From an uncultured Prevotella sp. (GTDB taxonomy: Bacteria > Bacteroidota > Bacteroidia > Bacteroidales > Bacteroidaceae): DNA of 50,538 nt. Under the pieces are notes generated by a model. The model was not told the DNA's origin and did no database searches. It saw only the letters and a program-made list of their open reading frames with translations. Location: NCBI GenBank assembly GCA_900551055.1, contig URUK01000018.1, positions 1 through 50,538 on the forward strand, read 5' to 3'. Shown here piece after piece: positions 9,474-17,949 of this stretch. Position numbers and translations under genes: made by a program. Position 1 is the first letter of the stretch, and every line of letters starts with the position of its first letter.

Positions 9474-9797
9474 TAACTTTGTAGGGACATAATCAGCTTT
9501 CGCTGGCCTTCGGTTCTGAAGATTGCTCCATTAAGACGCTATCGTGTCATTAGTCATGAAAGAACATATTTACTTTGCTTCGCCTTATTTATACGCCTCT
9601 TCGCGGCGTTCGGACATAATAAATTATGTCCATACAAAACTGAATTTTACATCAAGTCTTCACTTACTTGACAAAAAGTGAGACGGCGTTTAAGTGGCGC
9701 GGCCCTCGCAAACGTATTAATAATAAGGTGGCGGCGTATGCCTCCACATCACCGTATTATGCCATGCCGGTAAAAGAAACATATTAAACAACATAAC
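9474..9797 (+). promoter_or_regulatory. Candidate -7 box and long structured leader before the second MFS gene
   Basis: TAACTTTG at 9474-9481 matches the -7 consensus but lacks a clear -33 partner. About 310 nt then run to the ATG at 9798 without an ORF. Several hairpins are visible: CAGC-TTTC-GCTG near 9493, a perfect GGACATAAT/ATTATGTCC stem at 9613-9632, and a TCACTT/AAGTGA stem near 9660-9680. I recognise no known riboswitch. It may be a structured 5' leader or decayed intergenic sequence. Confidence 0.35.
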
Positions 9798-10964
9798 ATG
9801 AAAGCAAAACAACTATTCTGCGCGAGCGCTGTGCTGTTCGCGTTTTTCATCCAAGGCTTCTGCGACATCGTGGGCATCTCGTCCGAATACGCCCGCGAAG
9901 CGTTCGGCTGGAGCCACACCATGGCCGGCTTCCTGCCGTCGATGGTGTTCGTATGGTTCCTGTTCGTAAGCATTCCCGTGGGCATAAAGATGAACAAGTG
10001 GGGACGCAAGAACACGGTACTAATAGGCATGGCCGTCACCGTCGTCGGCATGCTCGTGCCCCTTGTAGGCTCGGCGTGGGCGTGCCTCGTGGGCTACGCC
10101 GCACTCGGCATAGGCAACACTATGCTGCAAGTGTCGCAGAACGCGCTTGTGCGCAACGTGTTCACCGACGAAAAACTGCTTACCAGCAGCCTCACGGCAG
10201 GTCAGGTGGTAAAGGCAGTGTCGTCGTTCTGCGGCCCGTTCCTTATGCTTTTCGCCGTCAACGTACTGGGCGGAGGCGACAAGGCGTCGTGGTATCTCGT
10301 TTTTCCGGTGCTCGGTGCGCTGACGCTTCTTAGCGCCCTGTGGCTCTGGCTGTCGCCAATCGAGCGCGAACCGGCGGAGGACAGCGACGTGTCGGTAGGC
10401 AAAACGCTCTCGCTCTTGGGCGACAAGGCCATACTGCCGCTGTTCCTCGGCATCTTCTTCGCTGTGGCGATAGACGTCGGCACGAACTTCGTCAGCTCCA
10501 AGGTGATGATTGACCGCTTCGGCTGGGATGTCACCGAGGCCGGCATCGCGCCGCAAGTCTACTTCATCTGCCGCACCGTGGGCGCGTTCCTCGGCGTGTT
10601 CGTGATGGCACGCGTGCCGTCAGTCACATACTTCCGGTGGAACATCGTGGCGTGCATAGCAGTCATTCTGGGCCTCGCCTTCTGCCCTCTCGGCTCTGCG
10701 GCTACGCTCGCCCTCATCGGCGCGGTGGGCTTCCTGTGCAGCTGTGTGTTCCCGACCATCTACTCGGCAGCCGTGCAGCAGGCGCCCGACAAGGCCAACC
10801 TGATTTCCGGACTGATGATTACCGCCGTGGCAGGAGGCGGCGCGGCCACCCCTCTTATTGGCTGGGCGACCGACAGCTTCAGCTCAATCACCGCCGGAGT
10901 GTGCGTCCTCCTGCTCTGCGCCGGCTACCTTACATACTGCGCTTTCCTGTGCAAGAACAAGTGA
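9798..10964 (+). CDS. MFS sugar transporter, FucP/GluP-like
   Basis: 388 residues, about 12 membrane segments, close to the usual length of the FucP/GluP (fucose, glucose/galactose:H+ symporter) branch of the major facilitator superfamily. Visible family features: FFIQGFCDIVGISSEYA in helix 1, the KWGRKNTVLIG loop after helix 2, GNTMLQVSQNALVRN in helix 4-5, and the late FPTIYSAAVQQAP segment. It would import a monosaccharide through the inner membrane. It follows a long leader and precedes GH43; the stop codon directly abuts the 22-bp tandem repeats at 10971. Substrate is not determinable from sequence. Confidence 0.85.
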   Translation: MKAKQLFCASAVLFAFFIQGFCDIVGISSEYAREAFGWSHTMAGFLPSMVFVWFLFVSIPVGIKMNKWGRKNTVLIGMAVTVVGMLVPLVGSAWACLVGYAALGIGNTMLQVSQNALVRNVFTDEKLLTSSLTAGQVVKAVSSFCGPFLMLFAVNVLGGGDKASWYLVFPVLGALTLLSALWLWLSPIEREPAEDSDVSVGKTLSLLGDKAILPLFLGIFFAVAIDVGTNFVSSKVMIDRFGWDVTEAGIAPQVYFICRTVGAFLGVFVMARVPSVTYFRWNIVACIAVILGLAFCPLGSAATLALIGAVGFLCSCVFPTIYSAAVQQAPDKANLISGLMITAVAGGGAATPLIGWATDSFSSITAGVCVLLLCAGYLTYCAFLCKNK

Positions 10965-10967
10965 TAA

Positions 10968-11142
10968 GTTGACAAGGGACGAGGGACAAGTCGACAAGAA
11001 ACGAGGGACAAGTCGACAAGGAACGAGAGACAAGTCAACAAGGAACGAGAGACAAGTCAACAAGGAACGAGAGACGAGTCAACAAGTATTTGTTGGCAAG
11101 GCACATATCCTTGTCTGCTCGTCTGCTTGTCTACTCGTCAAC
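10968..11142. repeat. 22-bp tandem repeats plus opposing arm between MFS and GH43
   Basis: Five tandem 22-bp units occupy 10971-11080 (unit form GACAAGGAACGAGAGACAAG plus TC), purine-rich. A shorter opposing arm at 11109-11142 carries the complementary words CTTGTC, CTCGTC and GTCAAC. Left and right ends (GTTGACAAG and CTCGTCAAC) are near complementary, so the whole could fold as a hairpin. The element begins 3 nt after the MFS stop. The same word set occurs inside the epimerase gene at 21511-21647. Confidence 0.9.
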
Positions 11143-11155
11143 TAAACAAAACAAT

Positions 11156-12820
11156 ATGAAGAAACTTATATTCTCAATCGCCATCACGCTGCTGCCTGCC
11201 GCCTTGCAGGCGCAGTATGTATCAGAGGTTTGGTGTCCCGACAACGGCGACGGGACATATACCAACCCAGTGCTTTACGCCGACTACAGCGACCCCGACG
11301 CCTGCGCGGTGGGCGAAGACTACTATCTTACGGCCAGTTCGTTCAACTGCATGCCCGGACTTCCCATCCTCCACTCCAACGATTTGGTAAATTGGGAAAT
11401 CATAGGGCACGCCCTTCAGGAGCAGACTCCTCGCGAAGTGTTCGACCAGGCGGCACATGGCAAGGGCGTGTGGGCGCCCGCCATACGCCATCATGACGGC
11501 GAGTTTTACATCTATTGGGGCGACCCCGACCACGGAATAATGATGGTTAAGACAGCCGACCCTCGCGGACAGTGGAGCAAGCCGGTGTGTGTCATCGAGG
11601 GGAAGGGCATGATTGACCCCTGCCCACTTTGGGATGAGGACGGCCGTTGCTACATTGTCTACGCCTACGCAGGCAGCCGCGCCGGACTGAACAGCGTGCT
11701 GGCAATGCGCGAACTGTCGGCTGACGGCACACGGGCTATCAGCTCTCCGCGCATAGTATTTGACGGAGGACAGGTAAACCACACAACAGAAGGGCCTAAA
11801 CTGTACAAGCGTGACGGCTGGTATTGGATTATGTGCCCGGCCGGCGGAGTGCAACACGGCTGGCAGCTGGCCATGCGCAGCAAGAACATCTACGGCCCAT
11901 ACGAGTGGAAAGTGGTGATGGCGCAAGGCTCGACCGATGTCAACGGTCCCCATCAGGGCGCGTGGGTACACACTGCAAAGGGTGAAGACTGGTTCCTGCA
12001 CTTCAACGACAAGTATGAATATGGCCGCGTTGTGTACCTTCAACCGGTAACATGGAAGGACAATTGGCCCGTCATGGGCCGCGTGCCCGGCAAGGGTTAT
12101 TGCGGCGAACCGTACACAACCTTCCGCAAACCGGCGTCCTCATCTACAACGATAGTCAATCCGCAGGAGAGCGACGAGTTCAATTCAACGGAGTTAGGAA
12201 AGCAATGGCAGTGGCACGCCAACTACTCGCAGATGTTCGGAATGCCAACAAACACAGGCTGCCTGCGCCTTTACACGCATTACCTCGGCAGCGAAGCGAA
12301 GAGCCTGTGGGAAGCTCCGAACCTGCTGTTGCAGAAACTTCCGGCACCGACTTTCACCGCAACGGCCAAGCTGCGCTTTGCTTCCAAGGAGCAGGGGCAG
12401 TACGGCGGCATCGTAATAATGGGCATGAACTATCAGGCTTTGGTAGTAAACCGCACGGGCGACGGCTTCTCTCTGGAACTGAGACACTGCAAGGGGGCTG
12501 ACACCGGCGGTGTAGAAACGGTTGAAACGCTGGCCCAGCTCAAGCCGACCGAGCGTGACACAATACCCTATTCGCCTGCAATCTACATCGACATATACAT
12601 GCGCATGAACGTGAGCGGCGGCAAGTGCCAGATGGCCTACAGCCTCGACGGCAAGCATTTCAAGAACGCAGGCACACCGTTCGCCATGCGGCAGGGCAAA
12701 TGGATAGGAGCGAAAATGGGATTTGTAAGCGAAACCCGGCAGACAAGCGGCAACCGCGGATGGATTGATGCCGACTGGTTCAGGGTGGAAAAGTTTAAAG
12801 GTGAGAAGGCTGTTTATTAA
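11156..12820 (+). CDS. GH43-family glycoside hydrolase with C-terminal beta-sandwich
   Basis: 554 residues. Start at 11156 gives a clean signal peptide (MKKLIFSIAITLLPAALQAQ); the reading frame is open further upstream only through the repeat. The N-terminal five-bladed propeller (about 35-330) shows the three GH43 acidic residues: base Asp46 in YSDPD, modulator Asp154 in MIDPCPL, acid Glu212 in TEGPKL. Residues about 355-550 form the concanavalin-like C-terminal domain common in beta-xylosidase/arabinofuranosidase members. Probably periplasmic, acting on xylo- or arabino-configured linkages. The final residues (KGEKAVY) and stop codon are encoded by the adjoining AAAAAGGTAAAA-type repeat. 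Confidence 0.9.
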   Translation: MKKLIFSIAITLLPAALQAQYVSEVWCPDNGDGTYTNPVLYADYSDPDACAVGEDYYLTASSFNCMPGLPILHSNDLVNWEIIGHALQEQTPREVFDQAAHGKGVWAPAIRHHDGEFYIYWGDPDHGIMMVKTADPRGQWSKPVCVIEGKGMIDPCPLWDEDGRCYIVYAYAGSRAGLNSVLAMRELSADGTRAISSPRIVFDGGQVNHTTEGPKLYKRDGWYWIMCPAGGVQHGWQLAMRSKNIYGPYEWKVVMAQGSTDVNGPHQGAWVHTAKGEDWFLHFNDKYEYGRVVYLQPVTWKDNWPVMGRVPGKGYCGEPYTTFRKPASSSTTIVNPQESDEFNSTELGKQWQWHANYSQMFGMPTNTGCLRLYTHYLGSEAKSLWEAPNLLLQKLPAPTFTATAKLRFASKEQGQYGGIVIMGMNYQALVVNRTGDGFSLELRHCKGADTGGVETVETLAQLKPTERDTIPYSPAIYIDIYMRMNVSGGKCQMAYSLDGKHFKNAGTPFAMRQGKWIGAKMGFVSETRQTSGNRGWIDADWFRVEKFKGEKAVY

Positions 12821-13277
12821 AAGTAAAAAGGTAAAAAAGTAAAAAGGTAAAACCTTCCAGCTGCCTGTTCCTATCTCATTGATAATCAAGGCATTTCCAA
12901 TATGCCGTCTTTTACAATGCAAAAGGCCGTCTTTTACAAGCTAAAAGACGGCCTTTTGTCGTGTAAAACATGACCTTTTAGAAAACAGAACGTTAAGGGT
13001 GAAAAGGCAATTTATTAAAAGTAAAAAGGTAAAAAAATAAAAAGGTAAAAACAAGGGAATAAAGGTAAAAGGGTAAAAAAAGTAAAAAGGTAAAAACAAG
13101 GGAATAAAGGTAAAAGGGTAAAAAAAGTAAAAAGGTAAAAACAAGGGAATAAAGGTAAAAGAGTAAAAAAGTAAAAAGGTAAAACCGTCAGCATTTGAAT
13201 TAGAATGTCGCCAACGTGTTTTACCTTTTTACTTTTTTACCTTTTTACCTTTAATAATTTACCTTTTTACTTTTATT
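12795..13277. repeat. Large word-iterated inverted repeat between convergent GH43 and GH88 genes
   Basis: From the last codons of GH43 to the stop of GH88 the DNA is built from GTAAAAAGGTAAAA words, interrupted by array D. The block at 12795-12852 is repeated at 12995-13050 (GGTGA.AAGGC..TTTATTAAAAG). Three 45/44-bp tandem copies, each starting ACAAGGGAATAAAGG, lie at 13051, 13096 and 13141. The opposing pyrimidine arm is 13218-13277. Both genes take their stop codon from the repeat. No gene is present. Confidence 0.9.
12899..12979. repeat. Four-unit 22-bp-period palindrome array, copy D
   Basis: Units start at 12899, 12921, 12943 and 12965. Units 2 and 3 (AAAAGGCCGTCTTTT, AAAAGACGGCCTTTT) are exact complements; the outer two are degenerate but in matching opposite orientations, so the array can fold as one hairpin. 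It is embedded inside the larger GTAAAAAGG repeat region between convergent genes. Confidence 0.9.
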
Positions 13278-14472
13278 TCTTCGCCCTCATCAGCGCCTCA
13301 AGGTAGTAATAGTCTGCGTAGATGATGCTGGCGTCAATCTCGCTGCCTGCCGGATGGTGGCCGGTGCTGTGCATGAGGAAGGCCACGTTACGGTCGCCGC
13401 TCTGGTATTTGTCCGTGCTCAGGCATTCAAGCGAACGCATGGCGAAGTCGCGGTAAGCCGCGCCCTTCTCGCCGCCGACGTACTCTGACAGTTCAAGCAG
13501 CGCACTGGCAACAACGCAGGCGGCGCTTGCGTCCTTGGGAGCGTTGGCCGACGGGTCGTCAAAGTCCCACTTCGGCACCATGTCGTCGCTTGTTTCCTTC
13601 AGCCGTCGGATGTACACATCGGTCACTTTCTGCGCGAAGTCGAGGAACACCTTTTCACGAGTGTACCTGTAAACAAGCGTGTATCCGTAGATGGCCCAGC
13701 TCTGTCCGCGCGCCCACATCGACGAGTCGGAATAGCCCTGGTGCGTTACACCCTTGACAAAATCGCCCGTCAGCGTGTCGTAAACGGCCACATGGTAACA
13801 GCTTCCGTCAGCGCGGAAGTGATGCTTCATGGTCGTCTTGGCGTGCGCCACCGCCAAATCGTACAGCAGCGGATTGCCCCCGTTCCTCGCAGCCCAGAAC
13901 ATCATGTCGAGATTCATCATGTTGTCCATGATTGTGTTGTGGCCTCCGAACATGCCGACGTTGCGCGGCCACGACAGCATTGTGCCCACAAGGGGGTTGA
14001 ACAGGGTGGCTATCGTGTCGGCTGAAGCCAGTATCGCCTCCTTGTAGTCAGCCCTTCCGGTGGCCTCGTAGCCTTTGCCGAAGGAACAGAACATAAGGAA
14101 ACCGAGGTCATGGTCGAACGCCGGGCGGTAAGCCAGCGGCCTCAACGACTCCGTGTAGCCCTCGGCTGCGCGGCGTACGGCCTCGTCGCGCGTGCATTCG
14201 TAGTCCATCCATAGTATGCCGGGCCAGAAGCCGGAGCACCACTCCTCAGCTATTGCCTTGCGGCAGTTCCACCCTTGCTGCTTGTCGGTTGACAGGATGT
14301 TGCGCGGCTGCATGTTGAAGTCATAGCCGCCGTCGGCATTCTTCAGTTCGGCCAGCGCCTTCTTTATCTGCCCGTGACAGTATTCAAGCTGGCGGTCAAC
14401 GTCCAGTCCCTGCGCCGACAGCGGCAACACAGCCGCCACGATGGCGCACATTATCGTTGAAAGTCTTTTCAT
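13273..14472 (-). CDS. GH88-family unsaturated uronyl hydrolase
   Basis: 399 residues with signal peptide (cleavage near LSAQ, residue 21). The alpha/alpha-barrel matches GH88 unsaturated glucuronyl hydrolases. The two catalytic aspartates are visible as Asp122 (FDHDLGF) and Asp183 (IMDNMMNLD); their 61-residue spacing equals that of the characterised Bacillus enzyme (Asp88/Asp149). It removes the 4,5-unsaturated uronic acid left at the end of oligosaccharides by polysaccharide lyases, in the periplasm. Third gene of the operon, 21 nt after the beta-helix hydrolase. No lyase is encoded in this window, so its substrate must be made elsewhere. GH105 is the nearest alternative. Confidence 0.9.
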   Translation of the reverse strand: MKRLSTIMCAIVAAVLPLSAQGLDVDRQLEYCHGQIKKALAELKNADGGYDFNMQPRNILSTDKQQGWNCRKAIAEEWCSGFWPGILWMDYECTRDEAVRRAAEGYTESLRPLAYRPAFDHDLGFLMFCSFGKGYEATGRADYKEAILASADTIATLFNPLVGTMLSWPRNVGMFGGHNTIMDNMMNLDMMFWAARNGGNPLLYDLAVAHAKTTMKHHFRADGSCYHVAVYDTLTGDFVKGVTHQGYSDSSMWARGQSWAIYGYTLVYRYTREKVFLDFAQKVTDVYIRRLKETSDDMVPKWDFDDPSANAPKDASAACVVASALLELSEYVGGEKGAAYRDFAMRSLECLSTDKYQSGDRNVAFLMHSTGHHPAGSEIDASIIYADYYYLEALMRAKK

Positions 14473-14493
14473 ATAGCTTGTTTTTTATTGTTT

Positions 14494-15906
14494 TTATTTG
14501 TCGAAAGTAACGTCTTCCACATGCTCGCCGATGAAGATGTTGGCGAAGTCTGCAGTCTTATACCACGCCGGTTTGCCGGGCATCGTGTCGTAGATGGCCT
14601 TTCCGTTGATTACAAGGTCTCTGAACCTGATGCCCTTCACCTTGCGTCCGCCGTCATATCCGGTGATGATTGACATGTTGGGTTGCGCCCCGTTGTATGT
14701 CAGTCCGTCAACGGTTATGTTCTCGATGCCGCGTCCCGGAGCCGAGCAATACTTCTTGTTGAAGCACACGCGGAAGTTGAACAGCATGCCGCAACGCAGG
14801 CTTTCCACCCTGAAATTGCGGAAAGTGATGTCACGGACAAGTATGTTGTCGCCGTTGTTGATGCCGATGCAACCCTGATAATCTATCTGTTTCTCGGCCT
14901 GGTCGAGTATGTCCACATCCTCATAGACAACGTTTTCAATCACTTCATTCCTGCTAATGTCGCCGTGAAGGCCAATCATTATCGGGTGGGCGACGTCCGC
15001 CCAATACACGGCATCAGTCACCTTGATGTTGCGGCAGCCGCCTTTGTAGTCCTTGCGGGTGCAGTAAATGGTTGAGCAATCATCGCTTGTGCGGCAGAAA
15101 ACGTGGTTGTACGTCACGTTGTTCGAGGCAAACACGTTCATGCCGTCACCCCATCCGTACCAGCTTATGCACTTTGCGTTGCTCACACTTACGCTGTCGC
15201 TGCCTCCAACGGGCAGCTGGGTGGTCACCGGGCCGTCAACAACGACGTTCTTGGAGTACCTTACCATGATGCCCTCTTTCTGCCTTCCGGGGTTCACTAT
15301 GCCGTGACCTATGATGCGGACGTTGTCCGACCGGTACGTGGAAACCCAGCCTTTGATGTACGCTCCGCCATCGATGAACAGCGTCTCGCCGGTCTTCACA
15401 TGGATGGAGTCTCCCTTCAGGTCATAATATCCGGGGCCATAATAGCGCACGTTCCTGCCCTTCTTCACCTTGGGTTGCGGCGCGTTGGCAAACAGTTGCA
15501 GGTTATTGAAGATGTCGCCGTTCACCTCCACCGACATGTTTCGCGGCCTGTCGAGGCGGAAAGTCAGCCTGTCGCCGCTAACGGTGGCGGCTATTCCGTA
15601 TGACAAAGGTCTCACACGGCAGCTGTCAATGCGGCCTTTCGCATTGGTAACTTCCACCTCCACCTCGCCGTCAAAGTCGAAGTAAGCCACTGACGACGGC
15701 ACAGCAGTATGCCGTCCGGCCTCCACCCGGTCGACATTCCACAAGTAAGTGTCAACCGTCTGCCACTCTCCGCCTGTGAGCCTGACCCTCACACGGAAGT
15801 CATCATTTAGCGGAGCGCCCTTCGGGGCAGGATAAGTCACGAGGCTTGCGGCCTGCGCCAACAGGGCGGCACACAGCGCAATACAGGATAAAAACAGCTT
15901 TTTCAT
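14494..15906 (-). CDS. Beta-helix glycoside hydrolase, GH28/GH49-like (clan GH-N)
   Basis: 470 residues from the ATG at 15906, which gives the signal peptide MKKLFLSCIALCAALLAQA and starts 2 nt after the GH127 stop; an in-frame ATG at 15927 would overlap GH127 and spoil the signal. An N-terminal beta-sandwich (about 20-145) precedes a right-handed beta-helix (about 150-460) with many short V-x-I turns. The probable active site is GDGMNVF plus FCRTSDDCSTIYC (adjacent aspartates). The classical GH28 NTD and RIK motifs are absent, and the sandwich-plus-helix layout recalls GH49. Operon partners (GH127, GH88) suggest pectic side chains. Family assignment is tentative. Confidence 0.7.
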   Translation of the reverse strand: MKKLFLSCIALCAALLAQAASLVTYPAPKGAPLNDDFRVRVRLTGGEWQTVDTYLWNVDRVEAGRHTAVPSSVAYFDFDGEVEVEVTNAKGRIDSCRVRPLSYGIAATVSGDRLTFRLDRPRNMSVEVNGDIFNNLQLFANAPQPKVKKGRNVRYYGPGYYDLKGDSIHVKTGETLFIDGGAYIKGWVSTYRSDNVRIIGHGIVNPGRQKEGIMVRYSKNVVVDGPVTTQLPVGGSDSVSVSNAKCISWYGWGDGMNVFASNNVTYNHVFCRTSDDCSTIYCTRKDYKGGCRNIKVTDAVYWADVAHPIMIGLHGDISRNEVIENVVYEDVDILDQAEKQIDYQGCIGINNGDNILVRDITFRNFRVESLRCGMLFNFRVCFNKKYCSAPGRGIENITVDGLTYNGAQPNMSIITGYDGGRKVKGIRFRDLVINGKAIYDTMPGKPAWYKTADFANIFIGEHVEDVTFDK

Positions 15907-15908
15907 CG

Positions 15909-17738
15909 TTATTCTGTCTTGTTCCAATATACTACATAACGCTCATGATGAACGTCATAAAACGGCTTTACTTCAACGCCTTGCCGCGTCCTGAAGGTCA
16001 ACGGGCCTGTCTTTACAAGCTCTGACGCGCCCTTTATCCGCGCCTTTTCAGCCACAGAGGCCGGCACCTGATAGTCGAACGTATAATAATCGTTGTGCTT
16101 CGTGGGGTCGCTGAACGGACTGTCAACGTGCCCGAGGCATCCGGCCATCACCACGGGGCCGTACATCAAGGCCACGCGCGACGGGTCGCCGCCCACCGCC
16201 TCCTCGCGTAATTCCATGCCGTAGGTCACCTCCACGCGGTCGCCGCTGCGCCACTTGCGCTTCAACACGGCGTCTCCCTTGCCGAGCTTCACCTTCTTTC
16301 CGTTAATGCGGACGGCCATCGACACCGCCCACCACGGACGGCGAAGGTGCATGGCAAACTCTTTTGCCTCGCCGCCAACGGTCAATGTCACCGCTCCCGA
16401 CCGTGGGAAGTCGGTCTCCTGACGCACGGTCGTGCCGCCCCAAGTGACCTCCGAGGGTATGAAAAGGTTGACATACAGGTCAGTGTCGGTATGGAAATAG
16501 ATGTAGGAAGCATATCCCACGTGGCTCTCGAAGCCAGAACCCACGCAGCACCAAAAGCTGTTCATCGGCGTGGAATACAGTCGGTAAGCCCCCGTAAGCA
16601 GCGGAGTGAAGTAGGTAACCATGCCCGTCTGCGTGTCCTGCTGGCCGAGAATGTGGTTGAATATGGCGCGTTCCATGTAGTCGGCGGCGGCCTTGTCGCC
16701 GCTCCATGAGAACACTTTTGAGGCTAATTTCAGCAGGTTGAACGTGCAACAGTTCTCCCCGTCGTAGCCGGTAAGGTGCTTGTACTGCTCCGAAGGAGGG
16801 AAAAGGTGCTCCTTGTCAGACACTTCTCCCGTAACGAAAGCATGTTCCTGCGACAGCGTGCGGAACAAAAGCTCGGCGGCTCTGCGGCTCTCCTCGCTGC
16901 CGGTCAGGTCGTAGTTGCGGCATTCGCCGAGCAGTTTGGGGATGAAAGTGTTGGCGTGCGCCGTGCCAAGGTCGGCGTTACCGGCCTTCAACGGGTCTAT
17001 TTTCTCGTTGTGATAGAAGAAGCGTGCCGTCTCAAGAAAGCGTGAGTCGCCGGTGATTTGGTACAACTGGTACATCGCGTCGTTAAAACCGCCGAACTCG
17101 TTGCGCAGCATACGGCGGCGCACATCGTCGCCGAGGGCGTGCGTCTTGCCGTAAGCCCACTCGCCCATGCGCTTCGCCACGGCCAGCGCTGTGTCGTTGT
17201 GGCACATCGTGTACTGGTCGATGAGTCCCTGAAGTATCTTGTGCAGCGTGTACCACGGCGCCCAAACGCTCTTTCCTTGTATGTTCCTGTCAATCAAACC
17301 CTGCCCGAACGCCGAGAGATAACCAGTGCCGTAGGCGCGCTGCACCTCGTCAAGTCCGGCCACGATGCTGTCGGCCTTGGCCTTGACCGCCGTGCTCCCG
17401 GTCTGCGCGTAGAGATTGGCGAGGGCCGACATCATGTGCCCCGTGATGTGGCCTCGCAGGTCGCAGTCGAGCGACTCCCAGCCGCCGAGCTTTTCAACCG
17501 AGTTGTATCCGCCCTCAAGCCCTGAAAACACACCGGCCGTATTGCGGAAACTGTGCAGCAGACTCTTCGCCGGTATGGACATCATCCACGCCGAGTCGCG
17601 CTCGAAATTGTCATGAAAACGTGAGGGCAACAGCCTCACCTCGCCCGGGGCGAACGGCCTTACAGCCTCGCCGCCGTATGCCTTGACGGCGAACGTCATG
17701 GCCGCCGCCACTACCGGCAGCAACATCTTAATCCTCAT
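15909..17738 (-). CDS. GH127-family beta-L-arabinofuranosidase
   Basis: 609 residues, signal peptide to about residue 22. The (alpha/alpha)6 barrel contains the metal/catalytic set of GH127: Glu328-x-Cys330 (DGENCCTFN) and Cys397-Cys398 (SFWCCVGSG), matching Glu338/Cys340/Cys417/Cys418 of the Bifidobacterium HypBA1 enzyme, in which a cysteine is the nucleophile. GH127 and the related GH146 hydrolyse terminal beta-L-arabinofuranose from pectic arabinan, RG-II or extensin glycans. First gene of a three-gene operon with the GH28/49-like and GH88 enzymes (gaps of 2 and 21 nt). GH146 cannot be excluded. Confidence 0.92.
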   Translation of the reverse strand: MRIKMLLPVVAAAMTFAVKAYGGEAVRPFAPGEVRLLPSRFHDNFERDSAWMMSIPAKSLLHSFRNTAGVFSGLEGGYNSVEKLGGWESLDCDLRGHITGHMMSALANLYAQTGSTAVKAKADSIVAGLDEVQRAYGTGYLSAFGQGLIDRNIQGKSVWAPWYTLHKILQGLIDQYTMCHNDTALAVAKRMGEWAYGKTHALGDDVRRRMLRNEFGGFNDAMYQLYQITGDSRFLETARFFYHNEKIDPLKAGNADLGTAHANTFIPKLLGECRNYDLTGSEESRRAAELLFRTLSQEHAFVTGEVSDKEHLFPPSEQYKHLTGYDGENCCTFNLLKLASKVFSWSGDKAAADYMERAIFNHILGQQDTQTGMVTYFTPLLTGAYRLYSTPMNSFWCCVGSGFESHVGYASYIYFHTDTDLYVNLFIPSEVTWGGTTVRQETDFPRSGAVTLTVGGEAKEFAMHLRRPWWAVSMAVRINGKKVKLGKGDAVLKRKWRSGDRVEVTYGMELREEAVGGDPSRVALMYGPVVMAGCLGHVDSPFSDPTKHNDYYTFDYQVPASVAEKARIKGASELVKTGPLTFRTRQGVEVKPFYDVHHERYVVYWNKTE

Positions 17739-17868
17739 AATGTACGTATTTATTGTTTATTTTATATACGGATAAGGCTGCGTAAACTACGTAAAAACAG
17801 CCCCGCAACGGCCTTTTTAGGGCACGTAAACAAGCGGCTGCGTAACTACTTGACAGCCAATGCGTTGC

Positions 17869-17949
17869 AAAAGGCCGTCTTTTAGAGCCTAAAAGGCCAC
17901 CTTTTACAATGCAAAAGACGGCCTTTTACATTCCAATTTGCCGCCTTTC
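17869..17949. repeat. Four-unit 22-bp-period palindrome array, copy E
   Basis: Units start at 17869, 17891, 17913 and 17935. Units 1 and 2 share an orientation (AAAAGGCCGTCTTTT, AAAAGGCCACCTTTT), unit 3 is reversed (AAAAGACGGCCTTTT), unit 4 is AATTTGCCGCCTTTC. It lies 131 bp upstream of the GH127 start. The DNA between (17739-17868) is AT-rich, with a repeated GGCTGCGTAA word and no clear -7 box. Confidence 0.9.

Noticed and set aside
11090..11155. Upstream ATG at 11090 as start of GH43
   Set aside because: The extra 22 residues are read from the repeat arm; the ATG at 11156 opens a standard signal peptide.
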